A stretch of DNA of 64,000 bases from Odontesthes bonariensis. Taxonomy: Eukaryota; Chordata; Actinopteri; Atheriniformes; Atherinopsidae. Made by a program: the position numbers and the translations under genes. The DNA is taken from contig NC_134509.1 in NCBI RefSeq assembly GCF_027942865.1, positions 7,664,254-7,728,253 on the forward strand, given 5' to 3'. This document shows positions 52,608 through 64,000 of this stretch, one piece after another. Under the pieces are notes generated by a model. That model did not search any database, was not told the origin of the DNA, and saw only the letters and a list, made by a program, of their open reading frames with translations. How positions within the stretch are numbered: the first letter of the stretch is position 1; every line of letters starts with the position of its first letter.

Positions 52608-55600
52608 TCAGTTCACAAACATGTCGAAAAAGGAATCCAGAAGTCTCGCGAACCGATGTCCCATCTTGGCCTCGAATAAGGAGTTCAGGGCGCTGAGCCC
52701 CTCCAGCGGCGTGACGTCGTCCGGGCAGATTTCTGTGCACATACAAAGATAAGAAATATAACAACCAACTGTGAAGGCACCGCACTGTATGTGGACAGAC
52801 ATGAAGAAAAGCGTTCACATTCCCACCGTAGTCTGTGTCCATTATTATCGGTGGTGGCATCTGAAGACATTCTGCTTGTTTCTTTAACAAGGCCAATGCA
52901 GCAGGTGAAACGGTCCTGCTCCTGCCTAAAAATACAGAGTTTCAATCTCAATGTGAAACACAAACAAACAGACACTACTGCAGATTACTGAATTTAACCT
53001 ATAGAGTAAAGCTGTTTGCCAGCAGGTGTTTGTGCTTAAAACCAACATTAAAGTGGAAAAGAGGCTCTGAATTCATACACAAAAGCTGCATCGATTCAAA
53101 CATTGCCATCAGAAATGTCAATTTGCCTTCTACTGCGTGTTTCTTACTAAACATGAGAAGACATTTAAAAGAATCTCTCCCAGAGATAATGTCTTCATTG
53201 GCCACCAGACAGTCAGGGCACTCGTTTGACAGGTAGACCTCTTTGAGGTAGAAAGGTTCCTCTGCACGGGACACACAACACAACACAACACAACACAGCA
53301 TGAATAACGGAAATGTTGGTGTCCATCATAAATGATCTCCCTGGTTGGCTCCTCCCGACTCACCAATTAACATTGTGCTGTTCTCAAAGATCACATCGTA
53401 GGCATAGCTGGAACATCTGCCATATCTGTGAGGATGAAGATAGCAGAGAATGATATCATCTCAGATTAGTTTGACATCTAAAGGAAGCACCTACGGGCCA
53501 TCAAAATTTTTGACATGTGTATATCATCAACTGATCAAACATGAATTATATGTAAAAGGACTTTTTTTTTTTTTTAATTTATGATATCAAATGTATGTTT
53601 CCAATTCATTTGTTTCCTCTACACATGAGTTGCCCAAAATCTCCAGCTTTAAATGTACAGTGCATGGGCGTCGCACCCGTGGGGGATGAGGGTGTTTCGA
53701 CACCCCCACTTTTACAGCAAGATGATTTCACCTTTTTGAATTTTCAATGAACAAATAAAGTGTTAACAAATCATAAAATGTGTTTTAAAGACTCTGTACC
53801 CTCTTTAGAATAATTCTATCCACATTTGAGCAGTCTAACTATTGTAGTTTCCATACAGGACCTAGTTTAGGGTGATCAAAATAAAATAAAAAAACAGTAA
53901 AATGGCCCTGTTCTGCATTTTTACAAATCAGAAAAAGGTTTCACAAATACCAAACAATGTTTTAATTAATCTACAGCCTCTTTAGAATAATTCCATCCAG
54001 ATTTAACCCAGTGTAACTATTGTAGTTTCCATACAGGACCTAGTTTAGGGTGATCAAAATGCAAAAAAATACAGTGAAATTGCCCTTTATGCCCATCCAT
54101 TTAATTTGCGAATCGGATGCCAACTTCAGCGTCGTGTCTCTGGGCTTGATGTGGCGCTCATGTGCCCCCCCTGGAACACCCCCACATTTAAAATCACTGC
54201 TCCACCCCTGGTACAGTGTATGTGCTGGAATGCACATTAGGAGGTAAACAATACACACTATTTTTGGGACGCATGTCAAAAGCTTCCAAATATGAAATCA
54301 AGCAGTTTCTGTGGGATGCTTCTGGACTGGAAATGCATACAAAAATAAGGCTGCGTGAGAGCCAATCTTACACTCTGTGAGTCTGGACGAGATTGTGGAC
54401 GTTACTCCGGGAGGTTTCAGTCAAGTCCACCCAGGCGCTGGTCATAAGGTGGGCGAGGGAGCGGCTGCCCGGGATGTTAGAGCTCCCTCCGATGTAAAGC
54501 CACCTACCCAAAATCTGGAGCGCAAAGACACACCTCACAGTGAACCGTTTGTCAGTGTCTCTGAAATTCATGTTGATGTATAACGGAGCACTGACATACT
54601 GAGCTGAATATGCTTAATACAGTGCATAACAATGGTTTTGTACACATGGAGCTCCCATCACACTCATGGCGGGCTTCCGTCCTTCCTATCTGGACGTTAT
54701 CATGATCAGTGTTGTATAGTAACGAAGTAAAAATACTTCACTACTGTACTTAAGTATATTTTGGAATACTTTGTACTTTCCTCGAGTTTAACATTTTTTG
54801 ACAACTTTCACTTTTATTTCACTATATTTCCGAACTTAATTGCATACTTTTACTCCAACACATTTTCATTGTTCGGTTTAGTTACTCGTTACAAAAAAAA
54901 AGAGAGAGAGAAAATACGCAACAGTGTTTTGACCCCATGCATGTTATACCTGCCCAAAGACGTGGAAATTCTATCTTACAGAAACTTTTCTGTTTTCTCC
55001 TATTTTTTTCTTTAAATTTTGTTTATAATGATGGTAATAACAGTAGCAGCCTCTTTTGTTTCATATTTTTCTTAATGGTGTAACGTACGCCTCATTTTCA
55101 GCACTGACCTTACTTGAAGAAGAAAAACTTAAAGGTTCACAAAGTTTGTATTTTCTGTCTAAACCTGGTCTAAATTTTGCCTGCACTTGGTTGTGTGTAG
55201 ATTTTAAGTGTATTTGACGTTCAAAGTTTACCAAAATATAAAAAATGTCATTCAAACTGCATTTGCCTTGTTTACTTTTTACTCATACTTTTCATTACAT
55301 TACTTAAGTACATCTATTTTTACAGTAATTCTCATACTTAAGTACAAGACGTTTCGGATACTTTAAGACTTTAACTCAAGTAACATTTCAGTCAGTAACT
55401 TGGACTTTTACTAAAGTCAGATTCTGGAGGGGAACCTATACTTTTACTTGAGTGTGAGATTTCAGTACTTTATACAACACTGATCATGATGATGATGTTT
55501 TGCTTTAAAAAAATAAAAAGGTGGATGGAAACTGAAAAAAAAAAATTCAAACTGATTTCGTTAAGGTTTTTATGCAACTATTTGTTTTTATGCCAATAAC

Positions 55601-56216
55601 ATTTTGAACAAACATTTTAATGATGCCACACACTAAAGCTCTGCTTTACCCACTTTCTGTGTATATAAGGTAGTTTAATTCACAGGAAATTTTAATGCAA
55701 GAACCTTTGAGAAAATTTGCTCCAGAGGGGGAAAAAAGCAGGTCAGCTGAGAATGCAAAACAAAACAAAAAAAAGTGAAATCTTTCAACAGATAAACAAT
55801 CAGTGAGAATTCTTAAAGTGTGTCAAAATCACAACATTTCTGAGAAGTGCCCCATGCTCTGCCTTAAAGTGGAGGAGCAGTAGGACAAACTGCTGAGGTG
55901 ATTTATATGATCCAAAGAGATTATTTAAAAGAACCCGTGGTATTTAGTGTGTACATTGTATTTAACAGCAATGTGTTTGATCTCCTGATCTTACTTTGCT
56001 GAGATTGACTTTTTCTTTTCTGGGTCTTGTAGACTTTGTGTTCAGTCAACAACATCTTTTAAAAAAAAAAAAACCTGTTGATGCAAAGCTAAGCAGGCAA
56101 TAACTTACTTCTTCGTTGCTGATGGTTATTGGTTTCAGCAGCGCGTCACAGTCGCTCGGAGGAGCGCAGTGTCCCAGCGAGAGAAGACTCAGCAGCACTA
56201 CAGCAACACAACTCAT
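52608..56216 (-). CDS. Lipocalin B, toxin/tributyltin-binding protein-like
   Basis: Six exons: 56216-56109, 54514-54372, 53425-53364, 53261-53148, 52925-52827 and 52732-52608; 651 nt, 216 aa, and all phases close. The order is a signal peptide (MSCVAVVLLSLLSLGHC), APPSDCDALLKPI and the lipocalin GxW motif ILGRWLYIGG. Then follow a glycosylation site ENST, the Cys pair CPDC (119-122), the tail SPAALALLKKQAECLQM and ICPDDVTPLEG. The N-terminus and tail closely resemble pufferfish saxitoxin/tetrodotoxin-binding protein and tributyltin-binding protein type 2. These are secreted plasma lipocalins that sequester small toxic ligands and are kin to alpha-1-acid glycoprotein. The actual ligand here cannot be read from sequence. 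It is a tandem paralogue of lipocalin A with identical exon layout. Introns 1 and 2 each carry a hAT MITE. Confidence 0.9.
53663..54210. mobile_element. hAT-type MITE in lipocalin B intron 2
   Basis: Perfect 8-bp target duplication GTACAGTG at 53655-53662 and 54211-54218. The left end is CATGGGCGTCGCACC and the right end, read inward, CAGGGGTGGAGC. Inside, a block of about 85 bp starting CTCTTTAGAATAATTC recurs at a 177-bp offset (53801 and 53978). Confidence 0.85.
54707..55482. mobile_element. hAT-type MITE in lipocalin B intron 1
   Basis: Perfect 8-bp target duplication ATCATGAT at 54699-54706 and 55483-55490. Termini CAGTGTTGTATA and TATACAACACTG are inverted repeats. The subterminal regions are rich in ACTTAAGTA/TACTTAAGT motifs. 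776 bp, noncoding. Confidence 0.9.
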
Positions 56217-57530
56217 TGTCTCGAAGGCTTTTTTTTTTTATTCTTCTCCCCAGAATATTCTTTTGCGACTGCCTGTTGGTCTGCACGCTCTGTTCACTGC
56301 GTCAGTGTTTCCTCTGGATGCATGTTCATGAGTCTGTGCTGATGTAACCAAAGCAAACAGCCCGGGGGGAGCGAGAGGGCAGACTTTGGCCAATGTTTTT
56401 AGGAGGGTTGATCCCTTCACGTGGAAGAGGGTGTCGTGTAGTATTTTCTGCCCAGGTTTTCCTTTTCCCCCTCACTGATAATCCTCTTTGATCTGTCAAT
56501 CACATCCATACAAACCCAAAGCATAAACATACTCTATAATAGACACTTTAATGTTCAGTGATTTGCAGGTTTTCCCAGTTTCAGTATAACACAGTGAACA
56601 GTGTATTTTGTGGATTATCTGATTTGAATGGTTTACTTAGTAAAAAACTGGCAAAGCCTCAAAGCATGTCCCTCATTGGAAGTATTGTGAAAATAAAAGA
56701 ACATCTGTAGCTCCTGTTTAATGTAGCTGCAATCAGCTGTTCGGTGTTTATTATTGTAAACAATTGTGACTCCTACAGACAAGGAGGCCAGAAGTATTAT
56801 TAAAAACCATGCTGAGCAAAACGTCCTTATATCTTAGTCACGGTGCTGATGTGGAGATTCCATTTGGTTCAAAACCTTTTATCAAATGTTATGAACGTAA
56901 AACTAAAGGATTAGATTAGAGTGCAATGTGAATAATAAAAGTACACAATTACAACTTCTCAATTTTGTTAAAGGCTGGTGCGTTTTCAACCTCGGGTACA
57001 TTGCAGAGGAAGAAAAAACTCGAGCTTTCACATCTGAAAAAGCAAGTTGGTTTCAAAAAGGAAAAGGAAAAAAAAATATCATAGAAGCAGTATTTTTATT
57101 TTTGCACAAACACAGAGTGGAGAAGCTGAGAAGCCCTCAGCTGGAGTAAAGACTTTAGAAGCATTGAGGTACTGAAGTCAAACCCTTCCAGCAAAATATT
57201 TCGATGTGCGCCGTTCCATAATCGGAGCTCATCTGAACTCTGTACTCGTCTGCTGATCACCACAGCTGTGCTCTGCGGATTGAAGCCTTCAAAATACGAG
57301 CGGAGCTGGAATAGCACGTAAGAGATGCAATGAAGGAAATGCACTCTCATGTAGTAAGAATGTCTCTTTTTTTTCCATCTAAAGACACACTTGGCCTGGA
57401 ATAATCAATTCCACAATGAAAAAAAAAGAAAAAAGAAAACAGTTCCAATTAAATCTAAAGCACTAAGTTTAATTTGAATGTGTAGACCACATTTCTCCTA
57501 AAAAGTATTAACCACCTCTGATAAACAAAT
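56217..57530. other. Spacer between lipocalin B and fip1l1
   Basis: Includes the lipocalin B promoter side and unremarkable AT-rich sequence. An 84-codon minus-strand ORF at 57096-57350 is open but has no recognised domain. Confidence 0.45.
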
Positions 57531-57548
57531 CCGTGTGATATTAAACTA

Positions 57549-57554
57549 TTTATT
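57549..57554 (-). terminator. fip1l1: Polyadenylation signal of fip1l1
   Basis: AATAAA on the minus strand about 505 bp past the stop codon. Confidence 0.55.
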
Positions 57555-58058
57555 CCAAAAAAATAAAGTCACAAAAAGACATCGTATGAAATTTCACTTT
57601 TTCTTCTTCTTTTTTAATCAAACTTAACCGACAGCTTTTCTATAAATGTCTTCATACGGAACAAGAACGAAAGGACATCAAACAAACAATAAAGACAATA
57701 AGAAAAGAAGAGCGCAGTGGGCTGATCATCCCGACTATTCAGTGAAATCTGAGCGGGACCTAATTATCACTGATGGAAGGGTTGGGAGATGCTGGATGCG
57801 GCTGGAGACAGACTGCAGCTCAGCCTGATGTGAACTACTGATGGAAACAGGGATGAGCACAAACACCCCTCCATCAACTCTGAGGTGATGGTGAGGATGA
57901 GTGACAGGGAGGGAATGCAGATCAATGAGAGGAGGGTGACATGATGAGTCGACGACTCTGACGTTCCGGTTTTGTTGGTCTGCTGCTCATTTCTTCCCCT
58001 CCCCCCGATCAGTATGAAGACAAATGAAGAGGAGAGAGACCGTCAGGAGTGGCCGCCA

Positions 58059-61000
58059 CTACTCCATGGCCTCCTGGTTCTCCTGGTCTGCACCGATATC
58101 CTCACTGGCCTCTTTGCCCTCTTTGCTCCTCTTGCTCTTTTTGTGTTTGTGCCTCCGGTGGCTGTCACCCTCCTCACTGTCGTGCCTCCTCCGGCTGCTG
58201 CTGCTGAGGGAAAAAGAGGAGGGTGTGAAAACGGCCGAGGGGGCGAGGAGAGCCGAGACCCAAAAATCAGCAGGAGAGAAAAGGGCAGATGTGGGGAGAA
58301 GATAGAAGGAGAGCAACCAGAAAGAAATAAGGATAGATGGGAAGATCAATAGGAAAAAGGGAGAAAATAGAAGGAACAGAAGGGCAAAGAATGACAATAA
58401 GGTGGCAGGAAGGGTATTTGGAAATAGAGAAGTGAGGAAGGAAGGAGAAGACAAAGGGTGATAGAAAGAAAAATACATCATGCAAAGTCATGACTCTAGG
58501 CCCTTTATACTTTATACAGAAAGCAGCTGCTGTCACTCGCTCTCTCCGTTCCATTTCAAAGCCACAGCGGCAGACTGACGACGCAACGCTCTTTTCCACC
58601 AGCAGAAAGCGGGTCACTGCTCAGAGATGAGCGAACCAACCCAGCCACCATCAGGGGCTTGTTGAAAACAGTGTACGGCTGAAGAAATCCGTGTGACTTT
58701 TTCCCAGGATGTCGCACTCAAACACTCAAAGGACAGCTGGATGTCTCATGGGGAAAATAAATGAATCAATGTGCATCATCCATGTAAAAGAGACAGAACT
58801 GGCCCCCGGTTTACAGTTTTAAGCTTATTGCTCCTTCAAACTCACTGATCATAACTGTCCTTACTATTATTGGCTCACTAGATGATGCATTTTCAAACAA
58901 AACTGAAAACCAATGATCTGTGATAATGGACTTTGTTATAGGTCCAACTACGTATATATGGTGGTTTATTTGTGCTACGTCACACAAACTCCTCCTGTGG
59001 TCGTGGAATCTACTCTTCCTTTTATATCGCGCCACAGAAAAGTCGGAGCCTGATATATCGGAGTTAATTAGCCCGACTTTAATTCAAAACGTTCTTTGTT
59101 GTGATGACTGTGCATGCGCACATTCAATCCTATGATGTAGAAGCTTTTTTTTTTTGTTATTACAGCTCTGAGAACCATCCGATGTGTGAAAGAAACAGCT
59201 GTGGTTTCAACCCAGTAAGGATCAATAAAGAGTCCTCTACACAGTGGCAGTGACATTTGTGAACAGGCCCATAAATGCAGCGAGTAAACAACACGGTCCT
59301 GCAAACACTTCTTTTTACAGTACGAGAGGATGGTTTTAATTTAGAAGAAAAGAAATAGAAACCACAGAGTGTGTGTTTGTGTACCTGCGAGAGGACTTGT
59401 GGCGTCCCTCCTCTTTCTCCCTGTGCCGCCTCTCTCTGTGCCTTTCCTCTTTCTCTCGGCTCGACCGGTCACGATGGCGCTCTGCGTAACTTCGCTCCGG
59501 GTACTCGCGGTAACGATACCGCTCATCATCGCTACGGAAACAGACCGGACAAGCGCTTTCGCTTCAATGCGTTGTATTGGCATGCAGAGCACAACACAAA
59601 CAGAACTGTAACTGCATAACACATTCAGTGTGTTCGCTTTCACACTTCACAACTGCAGTTCTGAAATGTTCTGCAGATGTTCCAGCAGGGGAACATCTGC
59701 AGTATAAACCACATATCTTTGGGTTTGGGCCTCTGACCTGGTGTAGCTCATAGCTGAAGGGCTGTGCTCTCTCTCTCGCTCCCGCTCATGTGTCCTCTCT
59801 CTGGGTCTTTCTCTGTCTTTCTCTCTTTTGTCCTCTCGGCGGGGATAGTAGTCCCAGGATTTGGTGTTGTCCATCATCGGGGGCCAAGGAGGAGGCACAC
59901 CTCCAGCCATGGGTGGAGGGTAAGCACCTGGAAATATACAGAAGAGGGAAGTGAATAGAAAGGAATGTACGTCTGCCTTTTTAATTTTGCTTTAAGCACT
60001 TCTCATATCATGAAACCCTTTATTGCTCCATCTCTCCTTATATTTAGCCGTAGCGTTTGTGGTGTAACTGGTGCTAGAAAAGAAGGCCGCGCTGCCGAGC
60101 TTTCTCTACCTTGAGGAAATGGATACGGAGGGACAGAGCGGCCATCATAACCTCCAGAGTGGCCACTGTGGAAACAGGGGAAGGACACTGCGTTAGACAT
60201 GCGACATCCTGTTTACTGCTTAACAAACGCTTTACTGTGACACTACAGTGTTAAATCATGTAGAAAGTATTGAACAAAAATCCATAATACCAAGAACTTT
60301 CTTTTAAGATTAGAATTACAGTTAACTCAGCAATTTGCTCCTGCTCTGGATAAGAATAAAACAAAAGCACGAGGACGTGTGTCCTCTTACACGTGAACTC
60401 TGGGGTTCCAAAGTAAACAGCTCTTATATTATGTAACGCTGAAGAGTGAATTAAACTTTAAACCCCAGCCAGGGGCCAGAACCAAATGATTTCTAGCGAA
60501 AAAGGAAAAATTCGGCAACAGAATCCAAATCTTGATTGATCCTCTTTTTTTAATCTCCAAAGTTATAACAAATAATATTTTCATACATCTAAAGAAAAAC
60601 AAACCCAGACGAGAGCATACAGATTGACAGACAGCGTATAAATCAATAAATACATTTTAGGAAAACAGCACTACTGATAAGAATAATATGAAAGCGACAT
60701 GATGGGAAGTTGGAGGGTTGAGCCGCTGAAGTGAGGAGGCCAGACGCTGCCCCCGTGTGCGACTCTGACACTGCACTGAGCAAACAAAGGCCCCCACATG
60801 CTCTCAAATCTATCCCGAGTGTTGCAAACACAGCTTCTCCATCTGCATTACAGATAGCGCCTCAGCGAGCCAGAAAACAAAGCAGGATGGAGTGGGAGAC
60901 TTCCAGATCAAAAGTACGAGTTTCTTTGCCACCACTATCCAAAGTGCACAAAAGCCTGGACACAAAGTCTCTGAAGAGCGCGTAAAAATGACCGGGTTAG

Positions 61001-63735
61001 GAAGCGATATATCAAGAAAAATATGTTCAAATGTTCCTGTGCCTCCTGCCAGTGTTCGACATTTAGCTGCGAAAAGATGGAGGACTCAAACTACCATAAT
61101 CTGAAATAAATACAAACGTAAAGGTACGTTGAGAAATACGACTGAAATGAGGTTTAAAAGAAGATGTGTGTGATAATAAATGCAGACAGCGTGGAATAAG
61201 CTAATTGTTTTAATTGCTTTAACCTTGCATTTGTCTTTTAATCTTCAGTGTCATTTATTCAGCTGGCTGCTTCTGATTCAGCTCATCCCTCTGTCATTCT
61301 TCACATTTTCTTGCTCCATTTATTCCTTTACACTCAACTCCTTTACTTCTATATTCAAGCATTTTGGATTCATTTTACATATATACATATCTTAATTTGG
61401 CTCATCACTTCTTTAAAAATCTACAGGATTAGTTTTATGTGTGTTATTTCTTCTTCATCGTTTCTCCTGCAGGAGGGAGATAGAAAAATAAAAAAATAAA
61501 AATCTAAAAAAAAAAAAAAAACCCTACAATGATCTTATTAAAAAATGTATCCTAAAATGATCCATAAATAAAGGATTAATCCCTTTATGTCACATTCAAT
61601 ATAGCCATCATTGCATTCACCGATTTTCTACTTTATTTTAGTAGCGATTATTATCGTAGCAACTTATTTAAAGAGCTTTTGATGTATTTTCTATTTATTT
61701 CTAATGACAGCAGTTATTCCGACGTGGGAAAAGTGAGCGTTTCTGAGGCGTTTTCAACAGTTTCAAAGTCGTAACACATCAACGATACTTTTTGGTTTGG
61801 TTTTGTGTGTTTTATGTAACGTGCGGTGGCGTGTGTGTTCATATGCATATTACCTGTCCATAGTAGGGATTATAGAAGGAGGAGGACCACTTGTCGGAGG
61901 AGGGAAACCAGGAGGAGGCACAGTGATGGGTAACCCTGTGAGGTAGAATAAAAGGGAGAGTAAACACACAGAAGAAGAATACAAAGTAAAACCGTTAAAG
62001 TTACCAGAGAAGGAACTCCACTCACTGGGTGGGGGTATGAGTGGAGGTGCAGTGCTGACGCTTGGAGGAGGAGGGAGAAACGGAGGTGGGGGTATGTTTG
62101 GAGGAATTGGTCCAGGAGGGAAGAAAGTGGGGATCTTAGCTGGAGCTGGTTCAGCATCTGAAGTCGTGTGCTCAGAAATCACCTGCACAACAGACAGAGA
62201 GGACACAGTGACCACGGCGGTTTTTTTGTTGTTGTTTTTTAAACAAAAATAAAAAAAAAAAACAGTCACTGACTGTTCCTGTTGCCTCTCGTACCTGGAT
62301 ATTGTTGCCATCTAGATTGTGTCTGCGTCGCCCTTCAACCCTGCTGATCGTGGCCGTCTGTCCACCAATCACATCTATGGTACCACTCACCTTCCTAGAA
62401 AAAGAAATAGTGAAAACAAAAATCATGATCCCACCGACTAATTTGTCACCTCTGAGTATCTGTTTTTAAAAAAATAAAAAATAAAAGGACCATCAGCCGG
62501 ATAAATCACATCCAAGTTTTACCAAAGACCCGTTACATCAAGCTTTCAGAGCCAAGAGATGAAAGCAAAATCCCCAGAAAACCGTGACAAGGCAACATAA
62601 AAGGACTACATGATGCATAAGCTGGTTTCAGAGAAAATTTGTCAATAACACTTTTTTCCCCTCACCTGAGATAACCGATAAGTGATAACAAAATAAAAAA
62701 AGGAATGTTACCTGACAACCTGATTGTTGACAACAGACTTGTACAGGCTGACCGGAGATGTGAAGTCTGCCTTGGTGTGGATAGGTAAACTGCAGAGATC
62801 CTTATCATTCCCCGTCCTTCCCTGCTGAACCTAAGGGGGAAAAGAAAAACGTGGGCGTTGTCAGATTCGGTAGCAAGGGTTAATCTTTCAAGAATGAAGG
62901 TTTAATGGGCGTGTTTAAGAAGAAGGTGAAAAGTAGGATGAGCTGAGGGAAAGTCAGAAACGCTGGGAGAAGTTGCATCTTACGCTGATCTTGCTCGTCA
63001 CTGAACCCACTGTGGAGACCTCCAGTCCCATTCGCAGTCTCTTCTGTTTCTCACAATAAGCCTTCCAGGTGTCTTCATTGAAACCGTAGTTGAAGTAGTC
63101 AGACAGATCCGCTCCTGCAAACACAAACACCTTCTGTGAAACACTCAATAAGGAGCCAAACATACGTTTACAGGCTTCTACTCAGTGTAATGTTCAGCTA
63201 TAAAGAGGATCTATAATATTCACGAAGCTCTGTGTAAAAGCAGTGATGTAAACTATAATTGCTGTGATTGTGGGGCTTTGTATTTTTGATCAGGGTTTGA
63301 CATAACCCCAATGGTCGGGGTCAATAACGAAAAGAAAAAAAATTAAAAAAAGCACGTCCTGCGAACAGTCACAGCTGCGGTGCCTGAAATAACTCCAATC
63401 ATTTGTTCGTTTCATTTTATTTAAGCACCACAAACACACACCTGGCTTCCTCCAGGGTTTCTCTTCAAAGGACTCCATGTCCACCTCCAGCACTGGAACC
63501 CCATTAATGTTTCCAGGTGCATCAAGATCCACTCCTTTCAGCTTTGCAGCTATTGAAACAAACAAAACATGTTCGTGAATACTTTGACAAAAAAGGAAAA
63601 AGGCTGAATTGGTTTATTTCCAGTCAGACTGCCAGGTATGACAGCAGTTTTAAATAACAGGGAGTGCTACCTTGTCCATACGGTCTGGAGCCTGTTGTTT
63701 TTATGTTGAGGTTGACAGGTGGAGCTCCATAAGCC
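58059..63735 (-). CDS. fip1l1: Pre-mRNA 3'-end-processing factor FIP1 (partial, C-terminal)
   Basis: Eleven exons are in view: 63735-63671, 63549-63442, 63114-62984, 62830-62712, 62394-62295, 62182-62026, 61935-61854, 60165-60110, 59927-59738, 59531-59385 and 58203-58059. They encode the last 432 codons; the N-terminal exons lie beyond 64000. The order is [30 protein letters not shown], and the conserved Fip1 motif [18 protein letters not shown] to [11 protein letters not shown]. Then come [27 protein letters not shown], a proline-rich segment, the Arg/Asp/Glu-repeat region ([17 protein letters not shown]), [11 protein letters not shown], and a lysine/arginine tail [23 protein letters not shown]1 is a CPSF subunit that binds U-rich RNA through its basic end and poly(A) polymerase through its N-terminal part. 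Its place beside chic2 matches mammalian synteny. All phases close. Confidence 0.96.
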
Positions 63736-64000
63736 CTGTGGAAAGAAAGTCACCAATGCTGTTCACTTATTTTTGTAAGTTCACTGAAAGGTTTCAGCAC
63801 CCTCAGTTTCCAAAGACTAAAGTCTTCATGGACCCATATATAGTGATGTTTGAGGGCGAGTCTGGTGGTTTAATAAAGCTGTGAGATTGTTTCTTTCACA
63901 TCATTTAAGTGATGTGACATGTCAGGAAAAAACACACACTCACACACCAGCAACATGTTGCAGACACCTTCGTAAATCAACGCATCAAATAACTCATCAG

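Noticed and set aside
57096-57350. 84-codon minus-strand ORF 3' of fip1l1
   Set aside because: Open and fairly protein-like but with no domain, splice partners or recognised family; kept out as probable chance.
58267-58617. Overlapping ORFs on both strands beside the last fip1l1 exon
   Set aside because: Purine-rich intron sequence gives open frames on both strands without splice support.

Overview
This is a teleost (most likely percomorph) chromosomal window. The evidence is spliced vertebrate genes with fish-type paralogues (an osteocalcin with a huge acidic propeptide, slc34a2b, and two lipocalins of the fish toxin/tributyltin-binding type), together with fish-type repeats (L2 LINEs, Tc1 relics, TTAA and hAT MITEs, a tRNA-like SINE). 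I place it no more finely than that. All exon borders below were read by hand from splice consensus and reading phase. Except where stated, every coding sum closes in frame.

Layout, left to right. 3-131 is the last coding exon of an unidentified + strand gene. 1105-2126 (+) is bglap, osteocalcin of the OC2 type. 2640-11.6 kb is gene-free and holds a TTAA-flanked MITE, an L2 LINE on the minus strand (5237-9.8 kb) split by a nested LINE fragment with a GATA tail, and a SINE. 12233-22702 (-) is a 13-exon slc34a2b sodium-phosphate cotransporter. Its introns carry a Harbinger-like MITE, a LINE relic, a solo LTR that has itself been split by a 919-bp fold-back element, and a possible hAT element. 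26131-32574 (+) is ociad1, with a nearly intact 2.9-kb LINE in intron 1. 33543-34523 (-) is rhbdd2 in one coding exon. 36387-40778 (+) is chic2 with a long 3' UTR. 46354-49177 and 52608-56216 (both -) are two tandem lipocalins. 58059-63735 (-) is the C-terminal 432 codons of fip1l1, which runs off the right edge.

Functionally the genes form a conserved neighbourhood rather than one pathway. chic2 and fip1l1 are also close neighbours in mammals (human 4q12), whereas human slc34a2 and ociad1 lie on 4p and osteocalcin on 1q. bglap and slc34a2b both concern mineral and phosphate biology, but I see no shared control element.

I found no convincing wholly new system. The items most worth following up are the dentin-phosphoprotein-like insert of osteocalcin, the tandem lipocalins with their duplicated 3' flank and a one-base phase conflict in one copy, the solo LTR with a long-hairpin element nested inside it, and an unexplained perfect 56-bp direct repeat around the ociad1 intronic LINE.
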